A DNA stretch of 64,000 nt from Symbiodinium natans (GCA_905221605.1 CAJNDS010001946.1:622736-686735); one strand, 5' to 3'. Positions 18,599-29,567 are shown, numbered from the stretch's first letter. Program-made: numbers and translations. Notes: generated by a model not told the origin, from the letters alone.

Positions 18599-19450
18599 AT
18601 GAAACGGGGTCGGCCGGCCATGGCGTCATCCCAGCCGGAGAAAAAAAGAGCGAAGAAGGCCAAGAAGCTCTTTGTGGAGGTAGGCAAGGCGCTGAGCTTC
18701 TACGTGCCTCCCTGTCAGGATGCTGCCCAGCTGCGATCGTTAGTGCGGGATGGAGGTGGCCTCATCGTAGACAAGCCTGGTGATTACGTGATCAACATCA
18801 TTCCACAAGGAGCCCCTGCAGCCACGGAGCACGTGGGAGTCTCCTCGCGCTTCATCACCGACTCGGCGGCGAAAGGGCAGCTGCAGAAGGTGCGGCGCTA
18901 TATTATCCAGCCAGCCAAGGCAGCACCAGCCAAGGCAGCACCAGCAAGTGCTGCCAACGCGGCAGGTGTTGCCAGAGCTGGAGATGCCTTTCCAGAAGCC
19001 AAGGTGAGAGCAGAGAGAAAGAAGTTCACGGAAGAGGATGATAATGCCCTGACCAAGTGGGTGAAGTCCAACCCAGGTCTCCGACCGCAGGGTCGCGAGA
19101 TTTGGGAGCGAGCGCAGCGAGCCAAGATTACGAAGCACAGCTGGCAGTCAATGCAGAATCGCTTCCGAAGGCGCATTGCTGACAAAAAAATGTTGGAGAA
19201 GCCGGGACAGCTGGCATTAGCACTCGAAAGGGAGAAGGAGGCTGCAGAAGATCCAAAACCCGCGAAGCGAATGGCTGCCAAGCCCCAGCGTAAGAGGAGG
19301 AGATCGCAGCCAGTTGCGGACAAGGACGGCCAAGAAGGCCAAGAATCCAACGCAGGCGGATGGCCACGGGACCCTTTCTGGGGAGTGCCATTTTGGCTGC
19401 GGAAGACACAGAAGGCAAAAGGGCCATTCCCAGACCTTGCCGACTTGTGA
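18599..19450 (+). CDS. RAP1/TERF2IP-like telomere protein (BRCT plus Myb), intronless
   Basis: One uninterrupted 283-codon frame starts at ATG 18599; a second ATG in better context (GCCATGG) is codon 8. A basic nuclear-localisation-like stretch (KKRAKKAKK, residues 15-23) precedes a BRCT-like domain at about 24-103, with LSFYV, a GGG turn at 52-54 and SSRFITDS at 82-89, as in RAP1 BRCT. An Ala/Pro linker (104-127) follows. Then comes a RAP1-type Myb domain at about 139-195: FTEEDDNAL, IWERAQ, and HSWQSMQNRFRRRI. A basic tail (PQRKRRRS) and an aromatic C-terminus follow. RAP1 proteins bind telomeric DNA or the duplex-telomere factor and guard chromosome ends. It is shorter than the human protein (399 residues), and the usual RCT domain is not evident. 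Lack of introns in an intron-rich window suggests retroposition or a naturally intronless gene. Confidence 0.8.
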   Translation: MKRGRPAMASSQPEKKRAKKAKKLFVEVGKALSFYVPPCQDAAQLRSLVRDGGGLIVDKPGDYVINIIPQGAPAATEHVGVSSRFITDSAAKGQLQKVRRYIIQPAKAAPAKAAPASAANAAGVARAGDAFPEAKVRAERKKFTEEDDNALTKWVKSNPGLRPQGREIWERAQRAKITKHSWQSMQNRFRRRIADKKMLEKPGQLALALEREKEAAEDPKPAKRMAAKPQRKRRRSQPVADKDGQEGQESNAGGWPRDPFWGVPFWLRKTQKAKGPFPDLADL

Positions 19451-19799
19451 GATCTGAGGCGTCCGAGGACGCGCTGTTGTCATGACAGTGTTGTGCAAAA
19501 TGTCCCTACGGGGGTTTCACCAGACTTGCGAGCTTTCCTCGAGACAGCGCACGAGGAAAACGGGACCCCCAAAGCCTCCGAGTCCTCAACAGCCCTTAGC
19601 TATCGGATAGCTATCGAAAGACCGTGCGAGCTCAGAAGCAGTCCTCCGAAACATTGCATCCCAGCAACGTTGGCCTTCCGAATACTTCAGGAGGGCCCCA
19701 CGCCTCAGAGCGAGATGCCAAAGGAGATGCCAAAGGAGCTGCCGCTCGAGGCCGCACGGCATCGGCTTTCTTGAGATCTCTCTCTCTTTCTCGCTCCAC

Positions 19800-20165
19800 A
19801 TGGTGTTTTTCTCTGTAACAACCTGTGCAAAGCTGTATTTCTCTTGAGAGTCCTATCCGAAGCCATGTATGTCTCTCTAAACCTTTTAACTTTAATAATA
19901 CCTATCCGACAGCGTTTTGCTCTTTAACATCCTGTCTGCGGCTGCATATCTCTCCAAGAACCTCTTTGAAGCTGTTGTTCTTTCGGAACAAGAACCTTTC
20001 CCGACGCCGCACTTTTCTCTGAAAGCCTACCCGAACCGGTCATTCTTTCAAAAGACCTTCCGACGCTGCAATTCCCTCCAAAAAGCTATCCGTCCGAACC
20101 CGCATTTTCTTTCAAAATCTCAAAGGCTGCGTTCCCTTGGGAAGCCCATCCAGAGATGCACACGG
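19800..20165. repeat. Degenerate satellite with units around CCTATCCGAAGCTGCATTTCTC
   Basis: About eight units of roughly 40-48 bases share CCTATCCGA-like and GCTGCATTTCTCT-like cores (for example near 19850, 19903, 19942, 19960, 20025, 20080 and 20100). The core resembles the reverse complement of the unit at 11.0-11.8 kb, so the two arrays may be one family in opposite orientation. Confidence 0.7.
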
Positions 20166-20289
20166 TAATCAGCAAAAATTAGCAGGTGCGCGATGGGGGA
20201 GCGACATTTGTTGCACATGATTTCCGCTCCCAAAACCCAAAATCTCACACCGTGCTTTGCCGGGGTATCGAGTGACACGCCCGCTCGAA

Positions 20290-21490
20290 ACCCCGCAGAA
20301 GCTTTAAGAACTCCAAGTGGCGCAGGTGCAGGAGAAGATGGAGGAACTTCGGGCGCTCAAGGCACGACGTTCGACATTCTTGATGTCTCCCGCGAGCTCG
20401 GAAGCCCCTCCGCCTGCAGGCGCGTGAGCTGCGCAAGGAGATGATCGCTCTTGGCCTGAACTGTGAGGCCCCATGTATCCCAATGTCCTCGGTGATGCAG
20501 GGCATGTGGCGGAGCTTAGGGACTGAAAGCGCCCGATCTCCACATTCGCGTTGGATGCATGCACTGCCTCCCCGCCTAGACCCAGACTGTATCATGCAGC
20601 ATCAAGCCCGAATCACAGCACATCCCGTTTTACTCCAACATGCCATCAAGTGCATACGGCCTCTGGGCACAAATTAGAGTTAGGGTTTTGACTCGCCAAG
20701 CCTTCGCATGCGGAATGGTCGACCTTCTCAGACCCAAGTGTCGTGTTGTAGGCTTCGGGGGTTTGAGGCTTTGAAGCAAGGCGCTGCCCTTTGCATCGCG
20801 CCAGGGACGGGTGGACAAGGAATCCCTGTTGGAGCTCCTGGAAGCACAGGCCGCGCCGCTCAGTTCACAATCTTGGATTCTTGGTGAGATTTGGCGAGCC
20901 CTCTGAGACCTGTCAGGTTTCTGGCTGGAGTCAATCACGTATTCTTGTCAAATCAAATCCTGGCTGTTTTGGATGCTGCACGTAAGACCGGCCACGAATA
21001 GTGCAACGGCCTCATCCGCCTTCACTTCAGGGCGCTGACGCTATCCTGCACCCTCCGCAGAAAGAGGGCGCGAAGCAGAAGAAGAAGGCAACCTTTCTAG
21101 GGATGCATTGGGCTGCCTTGGGAAGGAGATTGGTGCAGGCGTCCTAATTTCAAGAGCGGCAACAAGCCAGACATGTCTTGACAAGCTTAGACTGCTTTCC
21201 GTGTTATTGACTCGAAGGGCTTTGTATGCTGAGCTCACGCGGTCGTTGCATAACAACAATGTTGCCTACTGCGCGACGCCGCTGCGTGAACGTATGCTGA
21301 GAGCTAGGGGCATGTGTGGGGCAGGCAGCAGGCATCAGCAGGCAGCAGGCAGCTGCCAATAATTTGCAGACTCGAGACACTTTCATCTGCGGTGGCTACT
21401 AGCTACTGGAGCTCGTAAGACACGCAGTCCCCTGCCAGAATCCATTCAAAGAGAAGATGAAGAAGCCACCTGCTGCGGCTCAGCCGAAGG
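20290..21490 (+). CDS. Scattered coiled-coil and Lys-rich exons, unidentified gene(s)
   Basis: Short plus-strand pieces with strong coding character are: about 20316-20375, QVAQVQEKMEELRALKAR (coiled coil); 20420-20475, LQARELRKEMIALGLNCEA; 20797-20865, RQGRVDKESLLELLEAQAAP; 21060-21090 after an AG, KEGAKQKKK; and 21450-21500, KEKMKKPPAAAQPKA. Frames differ and stops separate them, as for small exons. The helical Lys/Glu-rich style could belong to one filament- or cytoskeleton-like protein, but nothing identifies it. Exon borders are not certain. Confidence 0.4.
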
Positions 21491-21746
21491 CAAGGACAGT
21501 GCATGTAGAAGTCTGTGGAAATTAGGAGGAATTCAGGGGTTCAGGAGTTAAAAGCTGCAGGACCTGGGAGGCTTTGGTACTAGGGCCCGCAAAGTTTGGA
21601 GCTTTTGAACGTGTCCCTCATGAGGCCCCAAACCCTTAGCCCCAGTCCGCGCTGCCGTAAGATGGCTAGCAGTCCGCGATTTCGCGAATGGCAGCCGTGG
21701 CAACATTTCATCGTATGTGTCTTGTTTTCTCAGTAAAACTTTACAG

Positions 21747-21911
21747 AGGATGTCAGACTGGCCTGAAGACTTCCCTCGGGACATGCCGCGCCTACCTTCT
21801 GGGGCGTGTATGGTGGTTGAATATACTTTTGGTGAGCTGTTTCCTCTTGCAGCGTGGTGTAGACGCCTTAAAGCTGGTTTGCAGACGGGAAGCGCCGGGA
21901 CACTTTTGTGA
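21747..21911 (+). CDS. Possible terminal exon of an unidentified gene
   Basis: Following an AG acceptor, 54 codons read RMSDWPEDFPRDMPRLPSGA and continue through VVEYTF to a TGA at 21909. Composition is protein-like, and there are several stops in the other frames. A GTGAGC inside the segment could be a donor, but the nearest downstream AG leaves only about 20 bases, too short for an intron. No family recognised. Confidence 0.4.
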   Translation, partial: RMSDWPEDFPRDMPRLPSGACMVVEYTFGELFPLAAWCRRLKAGLQTGSAGTLL

Positions 21912-22233
21912 GCATTTGTGCTCAAGTCAGTTCTGATGCCGGTCCAATGAATTGTTTGAAATGTAGAGCATCCAAATGCACTTCCTTCTCATCATTTTTA
22001 TGAGAGCAGGCAACACAATTTCTAAGCACATGCCGATACAGCCGCGGGAGATGTTGTTGAGCGGTGCTGGAGACCCGTTGTAGTGTAGTTCCGGTCCGCT
22101 GAGAATTCTTTCTTGGAGTTGCCCGTCCTGGATAGACTGGCCGATGGTGCTGCCATGGAAAGACCCGGATGCCCAGGCCGATGATTTCCGGGCCTTGAAG
22201 CTGTGACCTTTTTTTAACCTGCCTCCTTCTGAG

Positions 22234-22345
22234 AGGATTTGGATCAAGCGGATGACAGTGACAATGACAATTCCGGGGCGAGCGATGACGGCGATGGCGG
22301 ATCGCCTGAAAAGACTGCGTGCATCATCGAGGCCAGGTGGAGATG
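22234..22345 (+). CDS. Acidic exon
   Basis: After a pyrimidine tract and AG (22233), the frame reads LDQADDSDNDNSGASDDGDG and then SPEKTACIIEARW. A highly acidic, disordered segment of this type is common in nuclear and chromatin proteins. It is probably an exon of the same gene as the next segment, but no join could be fixed. Confidence 0.4.
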
Positions 22346-22610
22346 TTTCAATGACATTTCTGTGCTCTACTCTACGACTCTACAAGGCCGATCAAGGCCG
22401 TACAGACGCGAATGTCTGGAGGTGCACAGGAGTTGCCGTTTCGTAGGCGGCGTGTGTTGTCGGCAACCGTTGGCGCAGCAAGCCCACAATGTGGTTGAGG
22501 GAAGGTCTTGCTTGTCTTCGGCTGAATTGCTGCGCGGTGTGATTCAACTTTCAAACCACAGATCGAGTCTATAGCTCATGCCAGTCCACGAGCTGCCTTT
22601 CCTTGTTCAG

Positions 22611-22722
22611 GATGTCGCGGACCGTGCAATCACCGTGAAGCAACTGCGCAACCTGCGAACTTTCCTCCAGTACCTCACGAAAACAGAGCTCCTGAAGAAT
22701 CCTGGCCACATAACTCGAAGAT
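22611..22722 (+). CDS. Unidentified exon
   Basis: After TTGTTCAG the frame reads DVADRAITVKQLRNLRTFLQ, then YLTKTELLKNPGHITR, before a stop. It is helical, charged and clearly protein-like. The opposite strand is also open, which weakens the case. Confidence 0.4.
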
Positions 22723-23749
22723 AGTGAGTTCGGGGTCGAGATCCCAGGCTTTTGGTGCTTAAAGTGCAACTTTACCGTTACTGGGAACTGATGCAGATAA
22801 TCAGGCTGTGCAGGTACTTCGGCTGGTCTAATTAGGCTGGTCATACGGTGAGCTCTTTCGTCTGATGCAAGGCATCATGATAACATCCCAGAACATTCCC
22901 AGACAGCATCAGAACAATCCTTGCCTGCACCGATACTCGAAATTTGCAGACTGTTCCATGGCAGCTGCTTGAACCCTAACGGCCCTTTAAAGGCTTAAAC
23001 GGTGCCATTCCTAAACTTTCGGTCTGCGAAGGCCTCTACCCGACTCTACCCATCACCCGAGTCAGTTCAGACCTTTTAGGCCCCCATCATTCGGCAAATC
23101 CTCGTAGAATCAGGTTAACGTTCCAATAGCGGTAGCCGTGACCTCGGCAAACAAGCTGCGACCGGGGTGGCGGTCAACACCAAGGTCCCTATTTGTTGTT
23201 CAATTGTGCTACTGGCATTGGCTTGGGTACAAACTGCATTTGAACAGTATACGTGCCTGCTGCAAGAAGCAGTGCTGCATGTGTCTGAATTTGACATGGA
23301 ATGTGCAATGCGGAAGCTTCCCCTTCAATCCTCCCCGACTACTGTAGTTACATCGGTGTTGTGTACCCTTGAAATGTCTTCTGGCATGAATGTCTGCAAC
23401 CCAGGCACACCAGCGAATTCTCCAAGGGAAAGGGAAGCTTTGGGAAGCTCATCCCATGGACGACCCTCAACATGTGCCCTGATTGCATGATGATTCGGCA
23501 AGAAGGTTCAGAAAACCCTGATGACACGCTTTGCTTCCTTGCTCTTTGGTATTGCGGGTGTTCCTCTGATGGTTGCTTCCAGGATGACTTCCATGTACTG
23601 CGACAGTGTTGCCGGATCACTGCATCCCAAGTCTGCTGTTAGATGCCTTAAGCTGCTAATTGCAGACAAGGGTTGCAGAGCATCTCGCCTCTTCGACAGA
23701 TTCAAGGCACAGACACACTTTGACATCTTTGGAAGCTGCACAAGTCGGG

Positions 23750-25370
23750 ACGTTCACAGACTCCACCACCCCGAACTCGAAATCCAACAAAGGTACCACA
23801 TCACCAACGAGGTGATCAAGAAGGTCATTCCGCACGTCGACCCCAAAGGAGAGCGTTTGGATGAACATCGACGCTGGCAACCTGGCACTGTATTGCACGG
23901 AAGCGTGTAAAGTTGTAAAGTTGAAATGCAGCTTCGCTGCATGACCCTGTCCTGTGCTCCCGAATTTTGCTTCAAAAGGCTGCAGCCCCAAAGATCCAAC
24001 TCGGCAAGGAACCAGTCTCTTCATTTCCTTTGGGGCATCAGAGGTACAGCTGGGTAGAGTTTGTTGCGGACGATCCGCAGCCTGCCAAGATAATGTTCAG
24101 CCACTGGTGGGGAGGACCGCGTTGGGTGTCATGTGTCATGCAGGTTTCCTAACCATGTTTACAAACTCCAGGACTGTTACCAGCACCCAGCACACAAGCA
24201 CGGAACAGAGAACATCCCCCCAGTCTTGCCTGAACATGACCCAGCACAAAATGAAGGCACAAAACTTCAGGCCCTCAAAAGCGGTCCAAAAGCAGGGCGC
24301 TTCATGGACTTCATGCAGGCGGTGGACAACATGACCATGGACCGTGCCCTGAGCACCTCAGCTTCATGGCTAGGGCCGCTAGGGTGTGCTGATGTCGAAT
24401 GTAGAGGTATGTAGGGCTCTCTTTGCCCACCCTCTGTGGGCATCTTCGAGCTAAGTCATCTAAGGCATCTACACACCCATTTGGGTCTGCACCTTTGCGA
24501 ACTGCCAGTTCGGGGAGAACTTCGGCTCCAAGCTCATGGACTGGTCCCACCTTCGTGCAGATATTGGGTACCATATCCCTATGCGAACCACATGCGCGCA
24601 CCTGAAATGTATGTATGTGCGGCAGGACTGCCCTTTCATCCGCACCCTGAAAACAGTGGACCTGACAGTTCTGATCGTGGACTCTCAGGCCTTCCACGGA
24701 AAGGGCGGGCTCATGGAATGGGCGGAATCGGTACGGAATCCATTGCCACATCAAGAGTCTTCCTGCTACTGCTTCACTGTTCTCGCACGAGCACAAAATC
24801 ACCGTCAGGTCAAAGTCAACCCCATAAGCTGCCGTAGACTGCCGAATAAGACAATCTTCTAGACCATCCCCGCGACCCAAGCCACGTTCAGAGGCTGGCT
24901 CGCTCACTCGGACATGGTGCGGACTTGAGGCCGGTGGAACATTGCGAGCAAGCCATAACAAGCCCATATAAGCCAATCGAATTGGGAGTTTAGTCTGCTG
25001 TTTAGGGATCAGGGCTCATCATTTTTGTAGACGATTTGCTCCAGAGGCTTTGAGCCTCCGAGGGCCTACTGACATGCCATGAAATCATGATTTCGCGAGG
25101 TGCATTACACCACGAACAACGACATCGACTTCGTCCTCTACACGTCCGCAGGGCGCGTGGGCTCCTCTTACGTCTCCGGTGGGCCCCTGGTCGAGGCCGC
25201 TGTGTGGAATTGGACTTAGATCAGAGGGCTGGCTTGAAGCCCTTTGCAGCTGCTGTGGGCGCAGGCAGTGAAGAGCTGGGACATCCGCTCCAGCGAAGCT
25301 TCGGATCCGCAGTATCGCCGACAGATCCTGAACTATGTGGCACTTCACTTGCAAAAACTCACGTTGGAAG
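23750..25370 (+). CDS. SHWWG-family protein, copy 1 (multi-exon, TIR-like domain suspected)
   Basis: Seven exons give one family pattern: about 23776-23838 EIQQRYHITNEVIKKVIPHV; about 24040-24114 SWVEFVADDPQPAKIMFSHW, then WG; 24296-24350 GRFMDFMQAVDNMTMDRALS; about 24482-24538 WVCTFANCQFGENFGSKLM; 24626-24691 DCPFIRTLKTVDLTVLIVDS; about 25094-25195 DIDFVLYTSAGRVGSSYVSG, then GPLVE; and 25265-25365 AVKSWDIRSSEASDPQYRRQ, then ILNYVA. Introns fixed by rejoining are 24115-24295 (GA-AG), 24539-24625 (GA-AG, GGACTG at both ends) and 25196-25264 (GC-AG). The layout (SHWW, a Cys/Trp strand, an IVDS strand) recalls the SHAW-type TIR-like domains of algae; this is inferred. Function is unknown, perhaps signalling or NAD handling. 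The exon after IVDSQ was not found. Confidence 0.65.
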
Positions 25371-25539
25371 GTCGAGATCCACCCGGAGCCAGAAAGCCAT
25401 CGACCCCCATAGCCAGATATACATATCTAATATGCAGATCGAAATCGAAATAGGAAGGAAGGCACAAGGGGAGAGCCAGACCCAGCATTTAGAGAAGGTT
25501 CAAGACCAATTGTTCGAAAGTAAACAAGGCCTTCAATTC

Positions 25540-25622
25540 TGGTTGGGGCTGTTCAGCATGGCCTTCTGGCCAAGGCCAAAGTCAATGAGCTGGAGGGCCT
25601 GAAGAAGGACTGGACTAGACTT
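25540..25622 (+). CDS. Short coiled-coil terminal exon
   Basis: After TTCAG the frame reads HGLLAKAKVNELEGLKKDWT and ends RL at a TAG. Possibly the last exon of a helical protein; no partner exon was fixed. Confidence 0.35.
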
Positions 25623-26860
25623 TAGATTCACTTTCGGTCTTTGCTGTATCTGCCGCAGAGTCGAAACGCGGCGACGGCAAACCCCATGCCGTCAATACGT
25701 GTCTTTCGCAGAATCGGTTGGTAATCGGAGGGTAATCTGGAATGCAGGTCAATTTCCCACTTTGTTCGAGGACAAAAATGGTCGGATGGTTTTGGACAGC
25801 ATGGGTCGACCTTCCCTCGACGGCGACAGTCGAGATCCCTCCTGGCAGAGCCGGTCCAACGGTGCCCTCATCTGCAAATAAACCATGATTCACACCCTGC
25901 TGGGCATTCATCTTCGCTGTGAGATCTTGTGAATGTTAACGCTATGCTCAGCGGTGCTTGTTCTGCTCGAAGCTAGGGGATCGGGGGGGGGGGGGGGTGG
26001 GGGCAGGGCCTGCTGCACGATCCGCTCCCGGACACGTTGGGGGGGGAGATTAGAGGTGGGGTGCCTGCTTTGTGCCTACCAATACTTGCTGTTGCCTTCA
26101 GACGCCAGCGCTGGGAGTAGACGGTTTGGTTAGTCGAGAGCAGCTGCCGCCAAAGTTTGTCCGGAGGATCAGGGTTCAGCTGTGTTGGTGCAGACCTTCA
26201 GAAGGGAGAAGTGGCCATCTACAATGGAGTCTACAGTCTGCAGTTAATCTGCGGTGACTGTTCAGGGATGAACAGCTGCCCTAGGTGAGAAGGAGTACTC
26301 TCACGAAGCCAACCTGTTCAGGAAGCATGCGCAGCTGAGCTTCATTTAAGAATGGGAAGAAAAGAACCACAGGTCTTTCCTGCTCATGTGAGGCTTAAGC
26401 TGAGCGGGAAGGGAATTTGATCGAACGAGGTTGCCAGCCCCAATTCTGCGGAACACCATGTATCTTGAAGTGCACTATACAATTTGTACATATTTGTACG
26501 ACCAACGTCGATCGAGCAGGGGCTCCAGGACCAGCACCCCAAAACTCCGAAACCCAAAATGAAGGATAAACCACGACAGTTCTGAGCAACGTTTGCAAAT
26601 TTCGTGACACTGGGAGTGCAGCTTGGACTATGGAGTGCGGGAGATTTGATCAAGACCGGTCCTAGTAGGTTGTAAACGACAAGGCCAAGAAATCACAGAC
26701 CACAGGCCGGGGCATGCTCATTGCTGCTTCTTCGACCCAAATGTGGGCTCACGTGTTTTTCCCAACGCGAGATTCCCCTAGTGTGTGCTGCTTTGGGGGT
26801 GGTTAGATATGATATGAGGACCCAGTTCCAGAATCCCAAACTGCCGAGAGCCGAGGAAGC
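25623..26860. other. No gene recognised; short poly-G near 25983-26000
   Basis: Contains a G14-like run at 25983-25996 and unassigned open frames on both strands. Confidence 0.45.
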
Positions 26861-26861
26861 G

Positions 26862-27110
26862 CTTCGAGCACCTGAACATGATGGTGCGCTTGCGTGTCAT
26901 GGCGAACTTGGGCTTGCCCAAGAAGCCCAAGGGTTGCGAGGTGGGGGCTTCACACAGAACAACTCGTCGGGCAGGTGAGTGGACCTTCTAGGCCTATCAG
27001 GGTCTGGAGTTCCAATAGCTACAGCAGGTTCCGGAGATGGGCTTGCGCGGGATGACGCTGAATCAGCTGCGAGTGATGACAGCAAAGCTGGAGGCTGAGA
27101 GCTCAGAGGG
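26862..27110 (+). CDS. Unidentified two-exon fragment with a GT-AG intron
   Basis: The first exon ends at 26940 after KRFEHLNMMVRLRVMANLGL and PKKPKGCE. The intron 26941-27027 starts GTGGGG and ends CAG. The second exon from 27028 reads VPEMGLRGMTLNQLRVMTAK, then LEAES. The join is in phase (GAG then GTT). Basic and helical composition suggests a nucleic-acid-associated or structural protein; no family identified. Confidence 0.5.
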
Positions 27111-27284
27111 GGCTTCGGGGCACTGGCTTTGCTTGGGTAATAGAATTTACAGGAGTGCGGTCCGAAGGTCAGCAACTATCGGCCTATGGCGGGATGCGGA
27201 TCAAAAGAAAAATTATTTAGGATCAAGAACAAATTTTTTTAGGATCAAAAAATAATTTATTTAGGATCAAGAAAAAAATTTATG

Positions 27285-27482
27285 GTCTTCCGACGGAGAG
27301 AGGGAATGGGAGGAGGGAGGGAGAAAAGGAGGGAGGGAGGGAGGGAAGGAAGGGCGGAAGGAAGGAAGGAAGGCAGGAAGGAAGGAAGCAAGCAAGCAAG
27401 CAAGGAAGCAAGGAAGCAAGGAAGCAAGGAAGCAAGGAAGGAAGGAAGGAAGGAAGGAAGGAAGGAAGGAAAGGAAATGAAA
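27285..27482. repeat. Purine-only tract, (GGAA/GGGA/GCAA)n
   Basis: About 200 bases with almost no pyrimidines on the plus strand: GGGA units, then GGAA, then GCAA/GGAAGCAA, then GGAA again. It can form triplex DNA. The Leu/Ser/Pro frames on the minus strand are by-products. Confidence 0.95.
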
Positions 27483-27536
27483 TGAAAGGACAGGAAAGGA
27501 TATGAAGGAAAACATAACATAACATCATGTGTTATA

Positions 27537-27592
27537 GTATATATATATATATACATACACATATATATATATATATGTATGTGTGCGTATAT
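27537..27592. repeat. TA-rich microsatellite
   Basis: Two (TA)n runs separated by CATACACA-like units. Following sequence to about 27760 is AT-rich and has no gene. Confidence 0.9.
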
Positions 27593-27775
27593 GTTAAATC
27601 AAAGTAAAACAAACTATTATAGTGGCATAGAGTAGAATAGAACACAATATCATAGAGTATACTTTTGTATCATAAAAATATGATAAAATCGAAATAACAA
27701 AGCATATATGTATATATTTACTGCTATTTGATTTGATTAGAATTCATAATACACTATACACAGTTCTTGTTTGTT

Positions 27776-28085
27776 TGGCGCCGGGCAGGCTTCTTCAACG
27801 CGTATGAAAATCCCTTCCAAACTCATGATGCGAGCATTGTGTTTGCAAATGGGGGGGGGTCTGCGCCCCCGCTTCAAAGCCCCCGCTGTTTTTTAAAGCC
27901 GGGCAAGCTTGCTTCAAAGCATATGAATATCCTTTCCAAACCAATGATGCGAGCGTTGTGTTTGCAAATGGGCCGGGGGGGGGGGGGCCCCCAACCCCCC
28001 GGCTGTGTTTAGTCCGGGCAAGCTTGCTTCAAAGCACATGAATCCTTCCAATCCCATGATGCGAGCACTTTTTTGCAAAAAAACA
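27776..28085. repeat. Three-copy tandem repeat of about 120 bp
   Basis: Copies start at about 27778, 27896 and 28015 with GCCGGGCAAGCTTGCTTC-like sequence. They share CAAAGCATATGAATAT and ATGATGCGAGCATTGTGTTTGCAAATG-like cores (given here in short parts). Copies 1 and 2 each carry their own G-run (27851-27859 and 27974-27987) at the same place; copy 3 is truncated before it and has an A/T run instead. Confidence 0.85.
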
Positions 28086-28680
28086 TGAAGACACAATAAG
28101 ATACAATGATATACGAGAATGTATTACAAAAAGATGCAGTAATATACAATAATACACAAAAACACAACAATATACAAGTATGTACAAGAATATGCAGCAA
28201 TTTTTCACGTAAAAAAGACTAACTTACAATAATTTTCAGTAATTGACAATAATATTCAATAATAGACAACAATATACAATAATATATAAAAATGTACAAA
28301 AATGTACAATAATATACAACCATATATAGAATAGTGTACAAAAAATTCAATAATATACAATGGTAGACAATAATCTACGATAGTATACAAGAATATACAA
28401 TAATGTACTATAATATAGAATAATCTGCAATAATATACAAAGAAAATTCAATAATATACAATAATATACAGTAACCTACAAAAAGCAAAAAAAGACAACA
28501 CAAAACAATAATTTTAAAAATATACAAAAACATTCAATAATATGCAATATTATACAAAAAACACAAGAAAATACAAGACAATACAATAATGCTCAACAAT
28601 TTATACAACAATGTACAATGTACAATATTATGCAAGAATATACAATGTCGTACACTTTTATACAAGAATTTCCACAATAC
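28085..28680. repeat. AT-rich satellite, units near TACAATAATA
   Basis: About 600 bases of 10-13 base units such as ATATACAATAAT, TATACAAAAA and TGTACAAGAA on the plus strand. Degenerate, no coding content. Confidence 0.9.
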
Positions 28681-28724
28681 TATGCCAGAATACACATGCT
28701 CATGCTTCAGAGTGTACGCATTTT

Positions 28725-28830
28725 TTTGAAACTTCTAATGCCAAGATGCCAGCATTGATTTGCAGCCTCTGCAAACTCAGAAATGCTGCTATTTGCAGTG
28801 TTTCCAGCCTCTGAAATCGCTAGATTGGCA
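28725..28830. repeat. Dispersed repeat, shared with 31675-31850
   Basis: GCAAACTCAGAAATGCTGCT, then ATTTGCAGTGTTTCCAGCCT, recurs with changes near 31675-31745 (CTATTTCCAGCCTCTGAAA and ACTCAGACATGCTGCTATTT). Related to the satellites at 11 and 20 kb in style (AGAAATGC core). Confidence 0.65.
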
Positions 28831-29564
28831 GTTGAACGAGTACAACGTGCTTGCTGGACTCCTTTGAGGCAAGATCACCGCCCAAGACGGCGCGCTGCGA
28901 TGGTCGCAGCTTATCTTTGGCTGTCGAGTTTTTGGGCAGGCAGGGAGCATGAATGCCCTGAACAATGTACTCACAATTTTGCCCAAGGCATCCTCTACAA
29001 TATTGTGGCCTGTAGTTTCTTTCACATGGCGCGTTCTTGGCCCCTGTGGTTAGTTATTAGTTTCACAGGGCAGCCACTGGAGTTTCTTGGCCCTGCCGGT
29101 TGCTCGGTGGTTCGAGGCTGACAGGTGCCGTCAAGCGAGCTTCAGCCCGCCTAGGGCTGCGTCTGACAAGGACAGGAAAGTGTCAACCTCAGCGACAAGA
29201 CAGTCACCAAACATCAAAGCCTCAGAATTTGAGAACGTGAGCTGCACATGCTAGCTGCTATGGTTCTGACAACAAGCACCAGGCATGCTTGATGATATGT
29301 CTAGAGACATACTGTGTTTGAGCCGACGATTCGTTGCAGATGGGACCGTGTTTAAGGCCGGCCTTCTGGTGCATGTGTTTGTGAGAGAGAAACACACTGC
29401 ATAAGTCCCCTGGGCAGGGCCTCAGTGATCTAGCTAGTAGTACAGGGCTTCAGGTTGTTCCAAGCGTGAAGCAAAGTTGAGGAGGAGACTTGTCGCGAGC
29501 CAGAAGGGTTCCCATGTCATGCGCTGCATTAGGTTCTGGCGGTTTCTGGTGCGAAGATGGTAAA
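28831..29564. other. No gene recognised
   Basis: Open frames without motifs on either strand. Confidence 0.45.
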
Positions 29565-29567
29565 AGG

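Noticed and set aside
19387-19398. GCCATTTTGGCT, part of the dinoflagellate spliced leader
   Set aside because: Lies in frame inside the RAP1-like gene and is explained by its codons.
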